A stretch of 36,701 nt of DNA from Streptomyces sp. WAC06614 (GTDB lineage: Bacteria; Actinomycetota; Actinomycetes; Streptomycetales; Streptomycetaceae): contig NZ_RPRY01000035.1 of NCBI RefSeq assembly GCF_003949795.1, positions 1 through 36,701 on the forward strand, given 5' to 3'. This document shows positions 22,279 through 30,437 of the stretch, piece by piece. The number at the start of each line of letters is the position of its first letter. Within the stretch, counting starts at the first letter, position 1. The translations under genes were made by a program, and so were the position numbers. The notes under the pieces were generated by a model. The model was not told the DNA's origin. It made no database searches and was given only the letters and a program-made list of their open reading frames with translations.

Positions 22279-22961
22279 CCCCCCAGGCGGCTCTCCCCCG
22301 GAAGGACGGCATGACGCTCTTCTCACACGCCCGCTACGGATCGCTCTCCGTGTCCTACACGGACGGGCTCGACGGCGGCGGCAACACGTTCGGCCGGGCG
22401 TACGAGCCGTTCGTGCGGGACCGGATCGGCCGGGTCGGCTCGGTCTTCGAATGGTGCGCAGGTCCCGGGTTCATCGGCTTCTCCCTGCTGGCGGCCGGCC
22501 TCTGCGACCGGCTCGACCTGGGTGACGTGAACCCCGACGCGGGGGCCGCCGTGGGACGGACCGTGGCCGAGAACGACCTGCACGGGCGGGTCCGCTTCCA
22601 CCTGTCCGACGGGTTCGAGGCGGTGCCGGACGACCTGCGCTGGGACCTGATGGTCGGGAACCCGCCGCACGTCAACGCGGCCGCGGCCGCCTCGCACTAC
22701 CAGCGCACCCGCTCCCCGCTCATTTGGAAGGACACCGACTGGGCCATCCACCGCGACTTCTACGCCGCCGCGCCGGGCCGGCTGCGGCCCGGCGGTTCCG
22801 TCCTCGTCCAGGAGAACCACCGGTTCTCCACCCCGGAGGACTTCACCGGGATGGCCGAGGAGTCCGGCCTGGAGGTCGTCGGGGCCTTCGCGTGCGGAGC
22901 CGGATACGAGGACTACTACTTCCTCTGGTCCCGGCTGCCCTCCCCCGCCGGATCCAGCTGA
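22275..22961 (+). CDS. SAM-dependent methyltransferase with NPPH motif
   Basis: A class I methyltransferase of 228 aa from the overlapping ATG at 22275, or 216 aa from the ATG at 22311, which has a better ribosome site (GGAAGGAC). The SAM loop is FEWCAGPGFIGFSLL (58-72), the acidic strand-2 end is DLGDVNPDA, and the active-site motif is NPPH (129-132). (N/D)PP(Y/F/H) is the hallmark of enzymes that methylate planar or amide nitrogens, such as PrmC/HemK and DNA aminomethyltransferases, so N-methylation is favoured. In this cluster a guanidino, amide or amine nitrogen is a reasonable target. GYEDYYFLWSR closes the fold. Start choice does not affect domain content. Confidence 0.8.
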   Translation: MTPQAALPRKDGMTLFSHARYGSLSVSYTDGLDGGGNTFGRAYEPFVRDRIGRVGSVFEWCAGPGFIGFSLLAAGLCDRLDLGDVNPDAGAAVGRTVAENDLHGRVRFHLSDGFEAVPDDLRWDLMVGNPPHVNAAAAASHYQRTRSPLIWKDTDWAIHRDFYAAAPGRLRPGGSVLVQENHRFSTPEDFTGMAEESGLEVVGAFACGAGYEDYYFLWSRLPSPAGSS

Positions 22962-22982
22962 CCCGTAAGGAGATCCCGCACC

Positions 22983-23399
22983 ATGCTGCGCACCATGATG
23001 AAGTCCAAGATCCACCGGGCGACCGTGACCCAGGCCGATCTCCACTACGTGGGTTCGGTCACCGTGAGCGCCGACCTGATGGAGGAGGCCGACCTGCTCC
23101 CCGGTGAACAGGTCGACATCGTGGACATCGACAACGGCGCCCGGCTCACCACGTACGTCATCGAAGGGCCGCGCGGCCACGGGGTCATCGGCATCAACGG
23201 GGCCGCCGCTCGCCTGATCAGCCCCGGGGACCTGGTCATCCTCATCGCCTACGCCACGGTCACCGACGACGAGGCCCGGGCCCTCAAGCCCCGGGTGGTC
23301 TTCGTGGACGAGCACAACCAGGTCGTGAGCCTGGGCGACGACCCCGCAGAGGTACCGGACGGCTTCGGCCTGCGGTCCGGCGGCCGGACGAACCCCTGA
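22983..23399 (+). CDS. panD: Aspartate 1-decarboxylase (PanD)
   Basis: A 138-aa pyruvoyl-dependent decarboxylase that converts L-aspartate to beta-alanine. The proenzyme self-cleavage site is exactly placed: Gly24-Ser25 in HYVGSVTVS, with Ser25 becoming the pyruvoyl group. [26 protein letters not shown] and [12 protein letters not shown] are canonical. It starts at ATG 22983 with AAGGAG upstream. Its position inside a secondary-metabolite operon, 21 bp after a methyltransferase and 41 bp before an ATP-grasp ligase, suggests a dedicated beta-alanine supply for the product rather than a pantothenate role. A second panD elsewhere in the genome would support this. The call itself is nearly certain. 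Confidence 0.96.
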   Translation: MLRTMMKSKIHRATVTQADLHYVGSVTVSADLMEEADLLPGEQVDIVDIDNGARLTTYVIEGPRGHGVIGINGAAARLISPGDLVILIAYATVTDDEARALKPRVVFVDEHNQVVSLGDDPAEVPDGFGLRSGGRTNP

Positions 23400-23440
23400 C
23401 ACGGCCCGCCGCTCACCGACGAGAGAAGGACGGACGGCAG

Positions 23441-24394
23441 ATGAACCCCGTGATCACATGGATATACGAGGCCGAGGACACGGACCCGACGCAGATCGAG
23501 GCGTTCGAGGAGAGCATCACCCGGCGCTACTCGGTGCTGTCGCGGCCCCGCGGCCTCGACTTCCGGGTGATCAGGGCGGCCGACCTGGTGCCGTCCTCGC
23601 TGGACGGACCGGTCCTGCGCTACCGCGGTGAGGACCTGCTGGAGCAGCGGCAGTGCTTCATCGTCGAGGACATGGCCGTCGCTCCGCAGGGCGTGCAGGC
23701 GCTGCGCGCCGTCTACCGCACCATCCGGGCCAGCGGTTCCGTCCTGCTCAACCGCTCCTTCGACGGACCCGACTACCTGGAGCGCGACAAGCTCGCGCAG
23801 CTCCAGCACGCGAGCACGCTGGACATCCCCACCCCGGGCACCGTCACGGTGCCGGCCGGCAGGTACGCCCGCCGGGCGATCGAGGAGGTGCGGCGGACGC
23901 TCGGCGACGGCCCCTACGTCGTCAAGCCGCGCGAGATGACCGGCGGTTACGGCGTCCTGCGGGTGGAGTCCGACCAGCAGCTCGCGGCGACGATCGACAT
24001 CGTCGCCCAGACCGGCGCCGGTTACATCGTCCAGCCGTTGATCGAGCACCACGGTGACATGCGCGTGTTCGTCGCCGACGGCAAGGTCGTCTCCTCGCTC
24101 ACCCGCCGCCCCCGACCGGGCGGCTACCTGGCGAGCGTCAGCCAGGGCGGGAGCATCGAGGTCAACGAGGACCACGTCCAGGTCGCCGACCACTGCGCTC
24201 GCATGGCCGAGGACCTGCGGGCCGAGTGGATGTGCATCGACTGGCTGATGACCGACTCGGGGCCCGTGCTCAACGAGTGGAGCACGGCCCACGGCGGCTT
24301 CACGATGATGCCGGAGCCGGAGCTCGGGAAGGTGGCAGACGCCTTCTTCGGCTGGATCCGCCGGCAGCTCGACGCGGGCCCGCCCGCGCGCTGA
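23441..24394 (+). CDS. RimK-type ATP-grasp amide ligase
   Basis: A 317-aa ATP-grasp ligase. VVKPREMTGGYGV (160-172) holds the ATP-binding lysine (Lys162) and glycine-rich loop, QPLIEHHGDMRVFVADG (198-214) is the core central segment with the conserved D-x-R, and VLNEWSTAHGGF (276-287) supplies the metal-binding Glu/Asn pair in the order N-E rather than the usual E-x-N. It resembles RimK and lysine/glutamate-type ligases that join an amino acid through an acyl phosphate. It is the last gene of the rightward operon, ending 36 bp before a strong terminator hairpin. Placed directly after panD, beta-alanine is an attractive substrate (inference). The altered metal motif deserves a check. Confidence 0.85.
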   Translation: MNPVITWIYEAEDTDPTQIEAFEESITRRYSVLSRPRGLDFRVIRAADLVPSSLDGPVLRYRGEDLLEQRQCFIVEDMAVAPQGVQALRAVYRTIRASGSVLLNRSFDGPDYLERDKLAQLQHASTLDIPTPGTVTVPAGRYARRAIEEVRRTLGDGPYVVKPREMTGGYGVLRVESDQQLAATIDIVAQTGAGYIVQPLIEHHGDMRVFVADGKVVSSLTRRPRPGGYLASVSQGGSIEVNEDHVQVADHCARMAEDLRAEWMCIDWLMTDSGPVLNEWSTAHGGFTMMPEPELGKVADAFFGWIRRQLDAGPPAR

Positions 24395-24429
24395 GCGGGA
24401 GCCCTGGCGAGGCGAAGCGGCCCGCGCGC

Positions 24430-24482
24430 CGCACCGGTCCGCGCCGCACCTGCCGTCGGGCAGGGCGGCGCGGACCGGTGCG
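24430..24482. terminator. Bidirectional terminator hairpin
   Basis: An 18-bp perfect stem (24430-24447 with 24465-24482), one bulged A (24448), then a 6-bp inner stem CCTGCC/GGCAGG closed by a GTCG tetraloop. It lies between the convergent ATP-grasp and MFS genes and ends 11 bp from the MFS stop. It is the clearest terminator in the window and marks the end of the rightward operon. Confidence 0.92.
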
Positions 24483-24493
24483 TGGTGGCGGCG

Positions 24494-25741
24494 CTACTCC
24501 TTCGGGGCGGCCGGGCCCAGCGCCCCGAGCAGCCGTACCGCCCAGACCAGGACGGCGGCCAGGGTGATCGCGACGACGGCCGTGGCCATCCCCGCCCTGA
24601 TGCCGGCGTTCACGGTGACGGTGCTCGCCACCAGGGCGCCGAGCGGCACCCCGAGGCCGGAGGACAGCATCCGGCGGGTGGTGTTGACCCGGCCCTGGAG
24701 CTCGGCCGGTGTCACCTCCTGGGAGTAGGTCATGGTGTTCACCAGGACGACGAGGTAGGCCGTCCCCCACACGGTGAGCGCCACCAGGGCGACCCGCCAG
24801 TCGGTGGTGAGGACGACCACCAGGCCCAGCAGCGCCCCGGCCGGCAGCACCAGGAGCAGCAGGGGGAAGGCGTCGAAGCGGCGCCGCAGCCGGGGCAGGA
24901 GCAGCGATCCGCCGATGCCGCCGGCGCTCCAGGCCATGTAGAGCAGGCCGATCCGCCCGTCGGAGCCGTGGATGCCCAGCACCCGGTCGGCGAAGACGAC
25001 GAGCTGGCCGACGATCGCGCCGCCGGAGAACGACTGGAGGGTGCCGACCACGGTCATGATCCGCAGCGTGGGGTGGCCGGCCAGGAAGCGGAGTCCCTGC
25101 CCGACGGATTCCTTCAGCCCCGGCCTCTCGGCGGCCGCGGGAGCGGGCCGGGGCGGGACGCCGGTGACGGCCCGCAGGAGCAGCGCCGAGACGGCGAAGG
25201 TCAGGGCGTCGAGCGCGAGCGTGCCGGCGGGGCGGACGAGCACGATGAGGCCGCCGGCCAGGGCGTTCCCGGCGATCCGGACGACGGTCTCGGCGCCGTA
25301 GAGCGCGCTGTTGGCCCGGGCCAGGCCGTCCTTCCCGACGAGGTCCGGGACGAACCCGTACACGCCCGCGTCGAAGAACAGGGCGAGCGTGGCGGACAGG
25401 AACGCCACCACCACGACATGCCCGGCGGTGAGCCCGCCCAGGGCCCAGGCCAGCGGTACGGAGCCCAGGCACAGGGCGTTGAGCCAGTCGGTCGCCACCA
25501 TCAGGGTGCGGCGGTCCACCCGGTCCGCGACGGCGCCCGCGATCAGGCCGAAGGCCAGGTAGGGCAGTGTCGCGGAGGCGGCGACCAGGGCGACCAGCAG
25601 GGGGGAACCGCTCTCCTGGAAGACCAGGACGGGCAGGGCGACGGTGGTGATGGCGGAGCCGAGCCCGGAAACGGTGCGGGAGAGCCAGAAGTTGCGGAAT
25701 CCGGGGACCCGGCGGAGGGGCGTGATCTGGGACGTGGTCAT
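24494..25741 (-). CDS. MFS exporter
   Basis: A 415-aa major facilitator transporter with about 12 hydrophobic helices and the loop motif GAVADRVDRRTLMVATD after helix 2, the MFS motif-A position (G-x3-D-R-x-x-R-R). It resembles MefA/enterobactin-exporter-like drug/H+ antiporters. The ATG at 25741 was chosen because the protein then starts with the usual short cytoplasmic leader before PGFRNFW; the frame is open 60 nt further. It lies convergent to the biosynthetic operon and 67 bp after the HelD-like gene on the same strand, so both may be co-transcribed. Likely role: export of the cluster product and self-protection (inference). Confidence 0.88.
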   Translation of the reverse strand: MTTSQITPLRRVPGFRNFWLSRTVSGLGSAITTVALPVLVFQESGSPLLVALVAASATLPYLAFGLIAGAVADRVDRRTLMVATDWLNALCLGSVPLAWALGGLTAGHVVVVAFLSATLALFFDAGVYGFVPDLVGKDGLARANSALYGAETVVRIAGNALAGGLIVLVRPAGTLALDALTFAVSALLLRAVTGVPPRPAPAAAERPGLKESVGQGLRFLAGHPTLRIMTVVGTLQSFSGGAIVGQLVVFADRVLGIHGSDGRIGLLYMAWSAGGIGGSLLLPRLRRRFDAFPLLLLVLPAGALLGLVVVLTTDWRVALVALTVWGTAYLVVLVNTMTYSQEVTPAELQGRVNTTRRMLSSGLGVPLGALVASTVTVNAGIRAGMATAVVAITLAAVLVWAVRLLGALGPAAPKE

Positions 25742-25808
25742 CGTGTGATCGGCTTCATTCCTGCGTCGGCGATGGGGTGGGATCCGGTCGAGCGGGGGCA
25801 CGGGAGGG

Positions 25809-28253
25809 TCATGTCGTCGCGTGCACCGGGAGGTCCTCCAGGACGGGCGGTACGGGACCGGGGTGCAGGACGTGGAGGCTCCGGCCGGCCCGGGTCAGGG
25901 CCACGTAGAGGTCGCTGAGGCCGCGGGCGGAGCCGTCCAGCATCCCCTGGGGGTCGGCGACCACGACGGAGTCGAACTCCAGGCCCTTCGCCTGGCGGAC
26001 GGTCAGGACGACGACGGGCTGTTCGAGGTCGGCGTCCGCGCCCCAGGAGGTACCGGGCACGGCCTCGGCGACGGCGGGGGCGAGCCGGTCGAGGTCGGCG
26101 GAGGGAACGATCACGGCGACCCGGCCGCCGTCGCCGGCGCAGGCGGCCGCCGCCTCGGCCGTGACGGCGGCCAGCCGGGCCGGGAAGTCCTCGGCGGTGG
26201 TGCCTTCGCGGCACGGCGGGGCCGCGCCGTCGCGGACCGCCCGGGCGGGGGCGAGATCGGGGGCGATCGCCGCCAGCACGGGGGCGGCGGCCACGACGAT
26301 CTCGGCGGGGGTGCGGTAGTTGACGGTGAGTTCCTCCCGCCGCCAGCGCGTGCCGAAGAACGGCGAGAGCGCCTCCTGCCAGGAGGTGGAGCCGGCGGCG
26401 TCGCTGGACTGTGCGGCGTCACCGACGACGGTGAAGGAACGGGTGGGGCAGCGGCGTACCAGCAGCCGCCAGGTCATCGGTGACACGTCCTGTGCCTCGT
26501 CGACGATGACATGGCCGAAGGTCCAGGACCGGTCCGCCGCGGCCCGCTCCGCGACGGTGCGCAGATCGGCGCCCGTGTGCCAGGCGGCGAGCTGTTCGGC
26601 GGTGACCAGGTCGGCGGCGTTCAGCCGCTCGTCCCCCTCGGCCGGGCCGTCGTCGCCGCGGGAGGCCCGGGCGATGTCCAGGACGCCTTGCGCGTAGTCC
26701 TGCCGGGCGTCGCGCCGGGCCGTCTCCCGTTCGGTCTCGACGCGGTCGTCGGAGCCGAGGAGTTCGGCCGCCTCGTCGAGGAGGGGTACGTCGGAGAGGG
26801 TCCACGGGGCGTCCGGCCGGCGCAGCAGGAGCGCCCGCTCGGCCTCGGTGAGGCAGGGTGCCGCTTCGGCGAGGCGGTCGGGGTCGGTGAACAGCTCGGT
26901 CAGCAGCCGCTGCGGGGTGAGGACGGGCCACAGCAGGTCCATCAGCTTGCGGGCCACCGGGTCGCGGGGCAGCATCTCCAGCCAGTCGGCCTTGCGTTCG
27001 GCGAACTCGACGGGCTCCTGAGCCCGGAGGTCGTACACGGACGCGTCGTCCCCGAACACCCCGGCCAGGTCCTGCTGGACGGCGCGTTCCAGGGCGGCGA
27101 CGTCGACCTGGTCGGCGAGGACCTCCTCGAAGCCGGCTTCGATGTCGCCGATGACACGGGCGAGCCGGTCGGCCAGTTCGTCGAGGACGGCCTCGCGGAA
27201 GGCGGGCCGGGCGAGGTTGTGCGGGACGCCGCCCTCGGTGGCGCGGTCGGCCGCGTCGGTGAGGAACCGCCGAGTGAGTCGGACGAGTTCACCGCCGATG
27301 GCCACGTCGACCGGACCGGTGACCGCGGCCTGCCGGGCCCGTACGGCCCGTTCCAGGACCTCGGCCATGGCCAGGCGGCCCTTGATCTCGGCGACGGCCG
27401 GCGGCTCCTCGGCCCTGGCCAGGAGGCCGGGGTAGAGGCCGCCGACGGAGGAGAGCAGCACGCTGGTCTCGCCGAGACCGGGCAGGACCTGGCCGATGTA
27501 GTCGAGGAAGACCGAGTTGGGGCCCACGACCAGGACGCCGCTGCGCTCCAGGCGCGGGTGGGTGTAGAGCAGGTAGGCGGCGCGGTGCAGGGCCACGACG
27601 GTCTTTCCGGTGCCGGGACCGCCCTGGACGACCATGACCCCGGTGTGCGGCGAGCGGATGATGCGGTCCTGCTCGGCCTGGAGGGTGGCGACGGCGTCCT
27701 GCATCCGGCCGGTCCTGCTCTGTCGCAGCGCGGCCAGGAGGGCGGCCTCACCGGAGAGGCGGGTGTCGTCGGGGACGGCCGAGAGGTCGGCGAACAACTC
27801 GTCGTCCACCCGCAGGACGCGGCGGTTGCGGGTGTGCAGATGGCGGCGCAGCCGGACCCCTTGGGGAGCCGCCGCGGTCGCGGTGTAGAAGGGCCGGGCC
27901 GCGGGGGCACGCCAGTCGACGAGCAGGGGATCGTCGTCCGGGCCGACACCCGGGACGCCGATCCGCCCGACGTAGAGCCGGTCACCGACGGTGCGGTCGA
28001 GCCGGCCGAAGCACAGTCCGTTCTCGGCGGCGTCCAGAGCGGCCAGGTGCCGGGCGAGCCGCGCCGCCGCCGTACCGCGTTCCACCTGTCCCTGGGCGGT
28101 GCCGGCGGGCTCGCGCAGCACGGCACGCAGCTCGCGGTCGATCTCCGCGCGCTGCACGGCGATCTGATGGTGGACCAGATCCAGGTGCTCCTGTTCGCGT
28201 CGGGTGTCCGCCGTCTGCCGGCCGGCCGGCCGGTGCAGCGAGGAAGAGGTCAT
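25809..28253 (-). CDS. HelD-like UvrD/Rep-family helicase
   Basis: An 814-aa SF1 ATPase of the HelD type, which binds RNA polymerase and frees stalled complexes. An N-terminal coiled-coil arm (about 15-80) is followed by DPLLVDWRAPAARPFY (108-123), typical of HelD. Then come Walker A GGPGTGKT (211-218), VDEAQDVSP, GDAAQ, the late motif TVNYRTP and VLTVRQAKGLEFD. The ATG at 28253 has GGAG upstream; the frame remains open further. HelD-class proteins such as HelR can displace rifamycin from RNA polymerase. Because this gene adjoins the cluster's exporter on the same strand, a self-resistance role is possible, but housekeeping HelD paralogues are common. No rifamycin-associated element was recognised upstream. 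Confidence 0.88.
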   Translation of the reverse strand: MTSSSLHRPAGRQTADTRREQEHLDLVHHQIAVQRAEIDRELRAVLREPAGTAQGQVERGTAAARLARHLAALDAAENGLCFGRLDRTVGDRLYVGRIGVPGVGPDDDPLLVDWRAPAARPFYTATAAAPQGVRLRRHLHTRNRRVLRVDDELFADLSAVPDDTRLSGEAALLAALRQSRTGRMQDAVATLQAEQDRIIRSPHTGVMVVQGGPGTGKTVVALHRAAYLLYTHPRLERSGVLVVGPNSVFLDYIGQVLPGLGETSVLLSSVGGLYPGLLARAEEPPAVAEIKGRLAMAEVLERAVRARQAAVTGPVDVAIGGELVRLTRRFLTDAADRATEGGVPHNLARPAFREAVLDELADRLARVIGDIEAGFEEVLADQVDVAALERAVQQDLAGVFGDDASVYDLRAQEPVEFAERKADWLEMLPRDPVARKLMDLLWPVLTPQRLLTELFTDPDRLAEAAPCLTEAERALLLRRPDAPWTLSDVPLLDEAAELLGSDDRVETERETARRDARQDYAQGVLDIARASRGDDGPAEGDERLNAADLVTAEQLAAWHTGADLRTVAERAAADRSWTFGHVIVDEAQDVSPMTWRLLVRRCPTRSFTVVGDAAQSSDAAGSTSWQEALSPFFGTRWRREELTVNYRTPAEIVVAAAPVLAAIAPDLAPARAVRDGAAPPCREGTTAEDFPARLAAVTAEAAAACAGDGGRVAVIVPSADLDRLAPAVAEAVPGTSWGADADLEQPVVVLTVRQAKGLEFDSVVVADPQGMLDGSARGLSDLYVALTRAGRSLHVLHPGPVPPVLEDLPVHATT

Positions 28254-28332
28254 GAGGGCTCCATGGCAAAGGGGTTCAGGGCGAAGGGGTTCATGGAAAG
28301 GAAATGGCTGCGTGGAAAAGGGCGTGGAACGA

Positions 28333-28377
28333 CGATCGACCCCTACCTCGGGCATCTGCCGTGGTAGGGGTCGATCG
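28333..28377 (-). terminator. 15-bp perfect hairpin upstream of helD-like gene
   Basis: Perfect 15-bp arms (28333-28347 and 28363-28377) flank a 15-nt loop that itself contains GGCA-TC-TGCC. It lies 158 bp downstream of the phosphatase stop and 79 bp upstream of the HelD-like start, so it is either the phosphatase terminator or a control element in the helD leader. No T-tract follows on either strand. Confidence 0.6.
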
Positions 28378-28490
28378 GAAAAGCTGCTGTGGTCTCCCGT
28401 GCTCCGGGAAGCGGTGTGTGCTGCGGTGGCGCCGGAGCGCGATGCGCGAGCTGCGCGGGGAAACGGCCCGAAGGAAGGGGACCTTGAGGG

Positions 28491-28496
28491 ACTATA
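28491..28496 (-). promoter_or_regulatory. Possible -10 box for helD-like gene
   Basis: TATAGT on the minus strand, in the 282-bp gap before the HelD-like gene, is a near-perfect -10 box, but no clear -35 lies 16-18 bp upstream. If used, the transcript would start near 28484 and carry the 15-bp hairpin in a leader of about 230 nt, allowing attenuation control. Confidence 0.35.
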
Positions 28497-28535
28497 GCAG
28501 ATCGCGCTGCGAGAGTGCCGCGTGGTGCCGCGTGG

Positions 28536-30437
28536 TCAGGCCGTGAGGTGCAGGACGCACACGTCGTCGCGCCGTTCCTCCCGGTCGGGCAGGTCCGCGA
28601 GGATGGTGTCGAGCAGGCGGTGGCCCGGGCCCCGCGGTGCTGACGCATCGCCGGCCACCGTGTCGGCGAGGCGGGTGAGGCCCTTGTCGATGTCCTCGGT
28701 CGGGCGTTCGACCAGGCCGTCGGTGAAGAGCAGCATCTGGTCGCCGGGCCGGAGAGCGACGGCGGCCTCGGCGTAGCGGCCGTGGACGGTCGCGCCGAGG
28801 AGGACGCCCTCGGGCCGGGGCAGGTAGTCCGCCCGGCCCTCGCGGAGCAGGAGGGGCGGGGGGTGGCCCGCCTGGGCCCAGGTCATGCGGCGGGTGCGGG
28901 GGTCGTAGCGGGCCACGATCACGGTGGCGGTGGCGATGTGGCTGTCGGCCATGTGCAGGAGCAGGGTGTTCAGCCGGTCCAGGATGTCGGTGAGCGGCGT
29001 GCCGGTCACGGCCATGCCCTTGGCGGTGAAACGGAGTTGGGCCATGGCCGCGACCGAGTCCAGGCCGTGGCCGGCCACGTCGCCGACCACGAGGAAGGCG
29101 CTGCCGTCGGGGAGTTCGATGGCGCTGTACCAGTCGCCCCCCACGCTCAGGGCGTGCTGGGCGGGCTCGTACGCGATCTCGACGTGCAGCCCGGCCAGTG
29201 CCAGGGACTGCTGGGGCAGCGGGAGCAGGGCGTGCTGCAGTCGGGCGGCGAGGTCGCGCTCGGCCTGGAGCTGGCTGCGGTGCGCCGTGACCGCCATCTG
29301 CCGCCGCACCAGCTCCTGTTCGATCCGCTTGGTCGCGGTGATGTCCTGGACGATGCCGTGGGCCAGGACCGGTGTGCCTTCGGCGTCCTGCTCGGCACGG
29401 GCGACGAGCCGCACGTGCCGGACGCCGGCGGGAGTGGTGATCCGGAAGTGGTGGTCCACGGACAGGCCTTCGGCCAGCAGGCGGCGCAGGTGCCGGTCCA
29501 GGTCCGGCAGGTCGTCGGCGAGGACGAGGCGGGGCAGCTCCGCCAGGGACAGCGGTCCGTCCCGCAGGTCGCGCGCGAAGATCGCGTACATCTGCTCGGA
29601 CCAGGTCGCGGTGTGCGCGACGAGGTCCCAGTCGGCCCAGCCGATGTTGCCCAGGCGCTGGATCTCGGCCAACCGTCGGTCCTGCCGTTCGTCGCCGTCC
29701 AGCCGCTCCCAGGAGACCACCAGCCGCCCGTGCCAGGGTGCGGCGCGGACCCGGAAACTGGAGCGGTGGGGGATCCCGGCGGCCACCTCCTCGTACGCGA
29801 ACAGCTCGCCCACCCATGCCCTTCCGGTCTCCAGGGCGCTGCGGTAGCCCTCCCACAACGGGGTGCCGAGCACCGTCGGGTAGGCCTCCAGGACGCGCAG
29901 TCCGACGAGTTCCGCACCGGACCGCCCGGCGACGTCCACCGCGGCGGGGGACGCGGCCTCGACGAGGTAGTCCTCCAGGGCGCCGTCCGTTCCGCGCACC
30001 GGCGCCAGCAGGGACACCGCGCCGGGCAGCTCCTCCAGCAGGTCCTGTGCCCATCGGGCGGGCGGCCCGCTCCCGGCGGCCGCCGCCTGCTGCGGGGGCC
30101 GGGCCGGGGACAGCGGTGGCGGGAGCGGCGGACTTCCGGCGCCGTCCACGCGGGGGCGGGCGGCCGTGGGGGATCCGGTCCGGTGCAGGCGATGGAGGAG
30201 CCGCCGCGCTTCCGCGGCGAGCGGACGTCCGGCCGCGTCGGCGTTCCTGGCCAGCTCCGCGGCGGCCTGCTCGGCGTCGAGGCCGTCGCGCGCCATGAGG
30301 GCGCCCTTGGCCCGCTCGACCACCGCCGCCTCCGCCGCGGCCGCCCGGGCCCGCACGAGCTCGCCGCGCAGCCGGGCCACGACCTTGGCCATGGTCCGCA
30401 GTTCGTCCGTGCCGAGCTGCCCGGCCACATCATCCAT
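28536..30437 (-). CDS. ANTAR-PAS-PAS-SpoIIE phosphatase
   Basis: A 633-aa signalling protein. Residues about 30-82 look like an ANTAR RNA-binding domain (ERAKGALMARDGLDAEQAA). Two PAS-like sensor regions follow (about 125-240 and 245-365), then a short coiled linker and a SpoIIE/RsbU-type PP2C phosphatase (about 385-633) with GDVAGHGLDS and the C-terminal RRDDVCVL. The first metal motif reads GGDWYS (433-438) where GGD(W/F/Y)-x-D is usual, so one metal-binding Asp is Ser438. The ATG at 30437 has CGGAGG upstream and starts the ANTAR region properly. Such proteins dephosphorylate anti-anti-sigma factors. No kinase or anti-sigma gene lies nearby. The missing Asp may reduce or change activity. 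Confidence 0.88.
   Translation of the reverse strand: MDDVAGQLGTDELRTMAKVVARLRGELVRARAAAAEAAVVERAKGALMARDGLDAEQAAAELARNADAAGRPLAAEARRLLHRLHRTGSPTAARPRVDGAGSPPLPPPLSPARPPQQAAAAGSGPPARWAQDLLEELPGAVSLLAPVRGTDGALEDYLVEAASPAAVDVAGRSGAELVGLRVLEAYPTVLGTPLWEGYRSALETGRAWVGELFAYEEVAAGIPHRSSFRVRAAPWHGRLVVSWERLDGDERQDRRLAEIQRLGNIGWADWDLVAHTATWSEQMYAIFARDLRDGPLSLAELPRLVLADDLPDLDRHLRRLLAEGLSVDHHFRITTPAGVRHVRLVARAEQDAEGTPVLAHGIVQDITATKRIEQELVRRQMAVTAHRSQLQAERDLAARLQHALLPLPQQSLALAGLHVEIAYEPAQHALSVGGDWYSAIELPDGSAFLVVGDVAGHGLDSVAAMAQLRFTAKGMAVTGTPLTDILDRLNTLLLHMADSHIATATVIVARYDPRTRRMTWAQAGHPPPLLLREGRADYLPRPEGVLLGATVHGRYAEAAVALRPGDQMLLFTDGLVERPTEDIDKGLTRLADTVAGDASAPRGPGHRLLDTILADLPDREERRDDVCVLHLTA

Larger units (their letters stand above)
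6395..25741. other. Biosynthetic gene cluster (unassigned product)
   Basis: Sixteen contiguous genes: two divergent operons of eight and seven genes plus a convergent exporter. They cover carrier loading (C*-A-PCP), P450/ferredoxin oxidation, a DpgC-type dioxygenase, two amidinotransferases, beta-alanine supply (PanD), two ATP-grasp-like ligases, a FemABX-like transferase, two methyltransferases and a thioesterase. Junctions are often overlapping stop/start codons. The outer limits are inferred: on the left the metallopeptidase has its own promoter, and on the right the exporter may belong to the HelD transcript. No pathway-specific regulator lies inside. I recognise no complete known pathway with this gene set. 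Confidence 0.85.

Noticed and set aside
26511..28367. Long plus-strand open frame opposite the HelD-like gene
   Set aside because: It has the typical composition of an antisense shadow, and the minus strand shows all helicase motifs.
28253..28500. Rifamycin-associated element upstream of the helicase
   Set aside because: The palindrome here (28333-28377) does not match the element as I remember it, so HelR-type rifamycin induction is not claimed.
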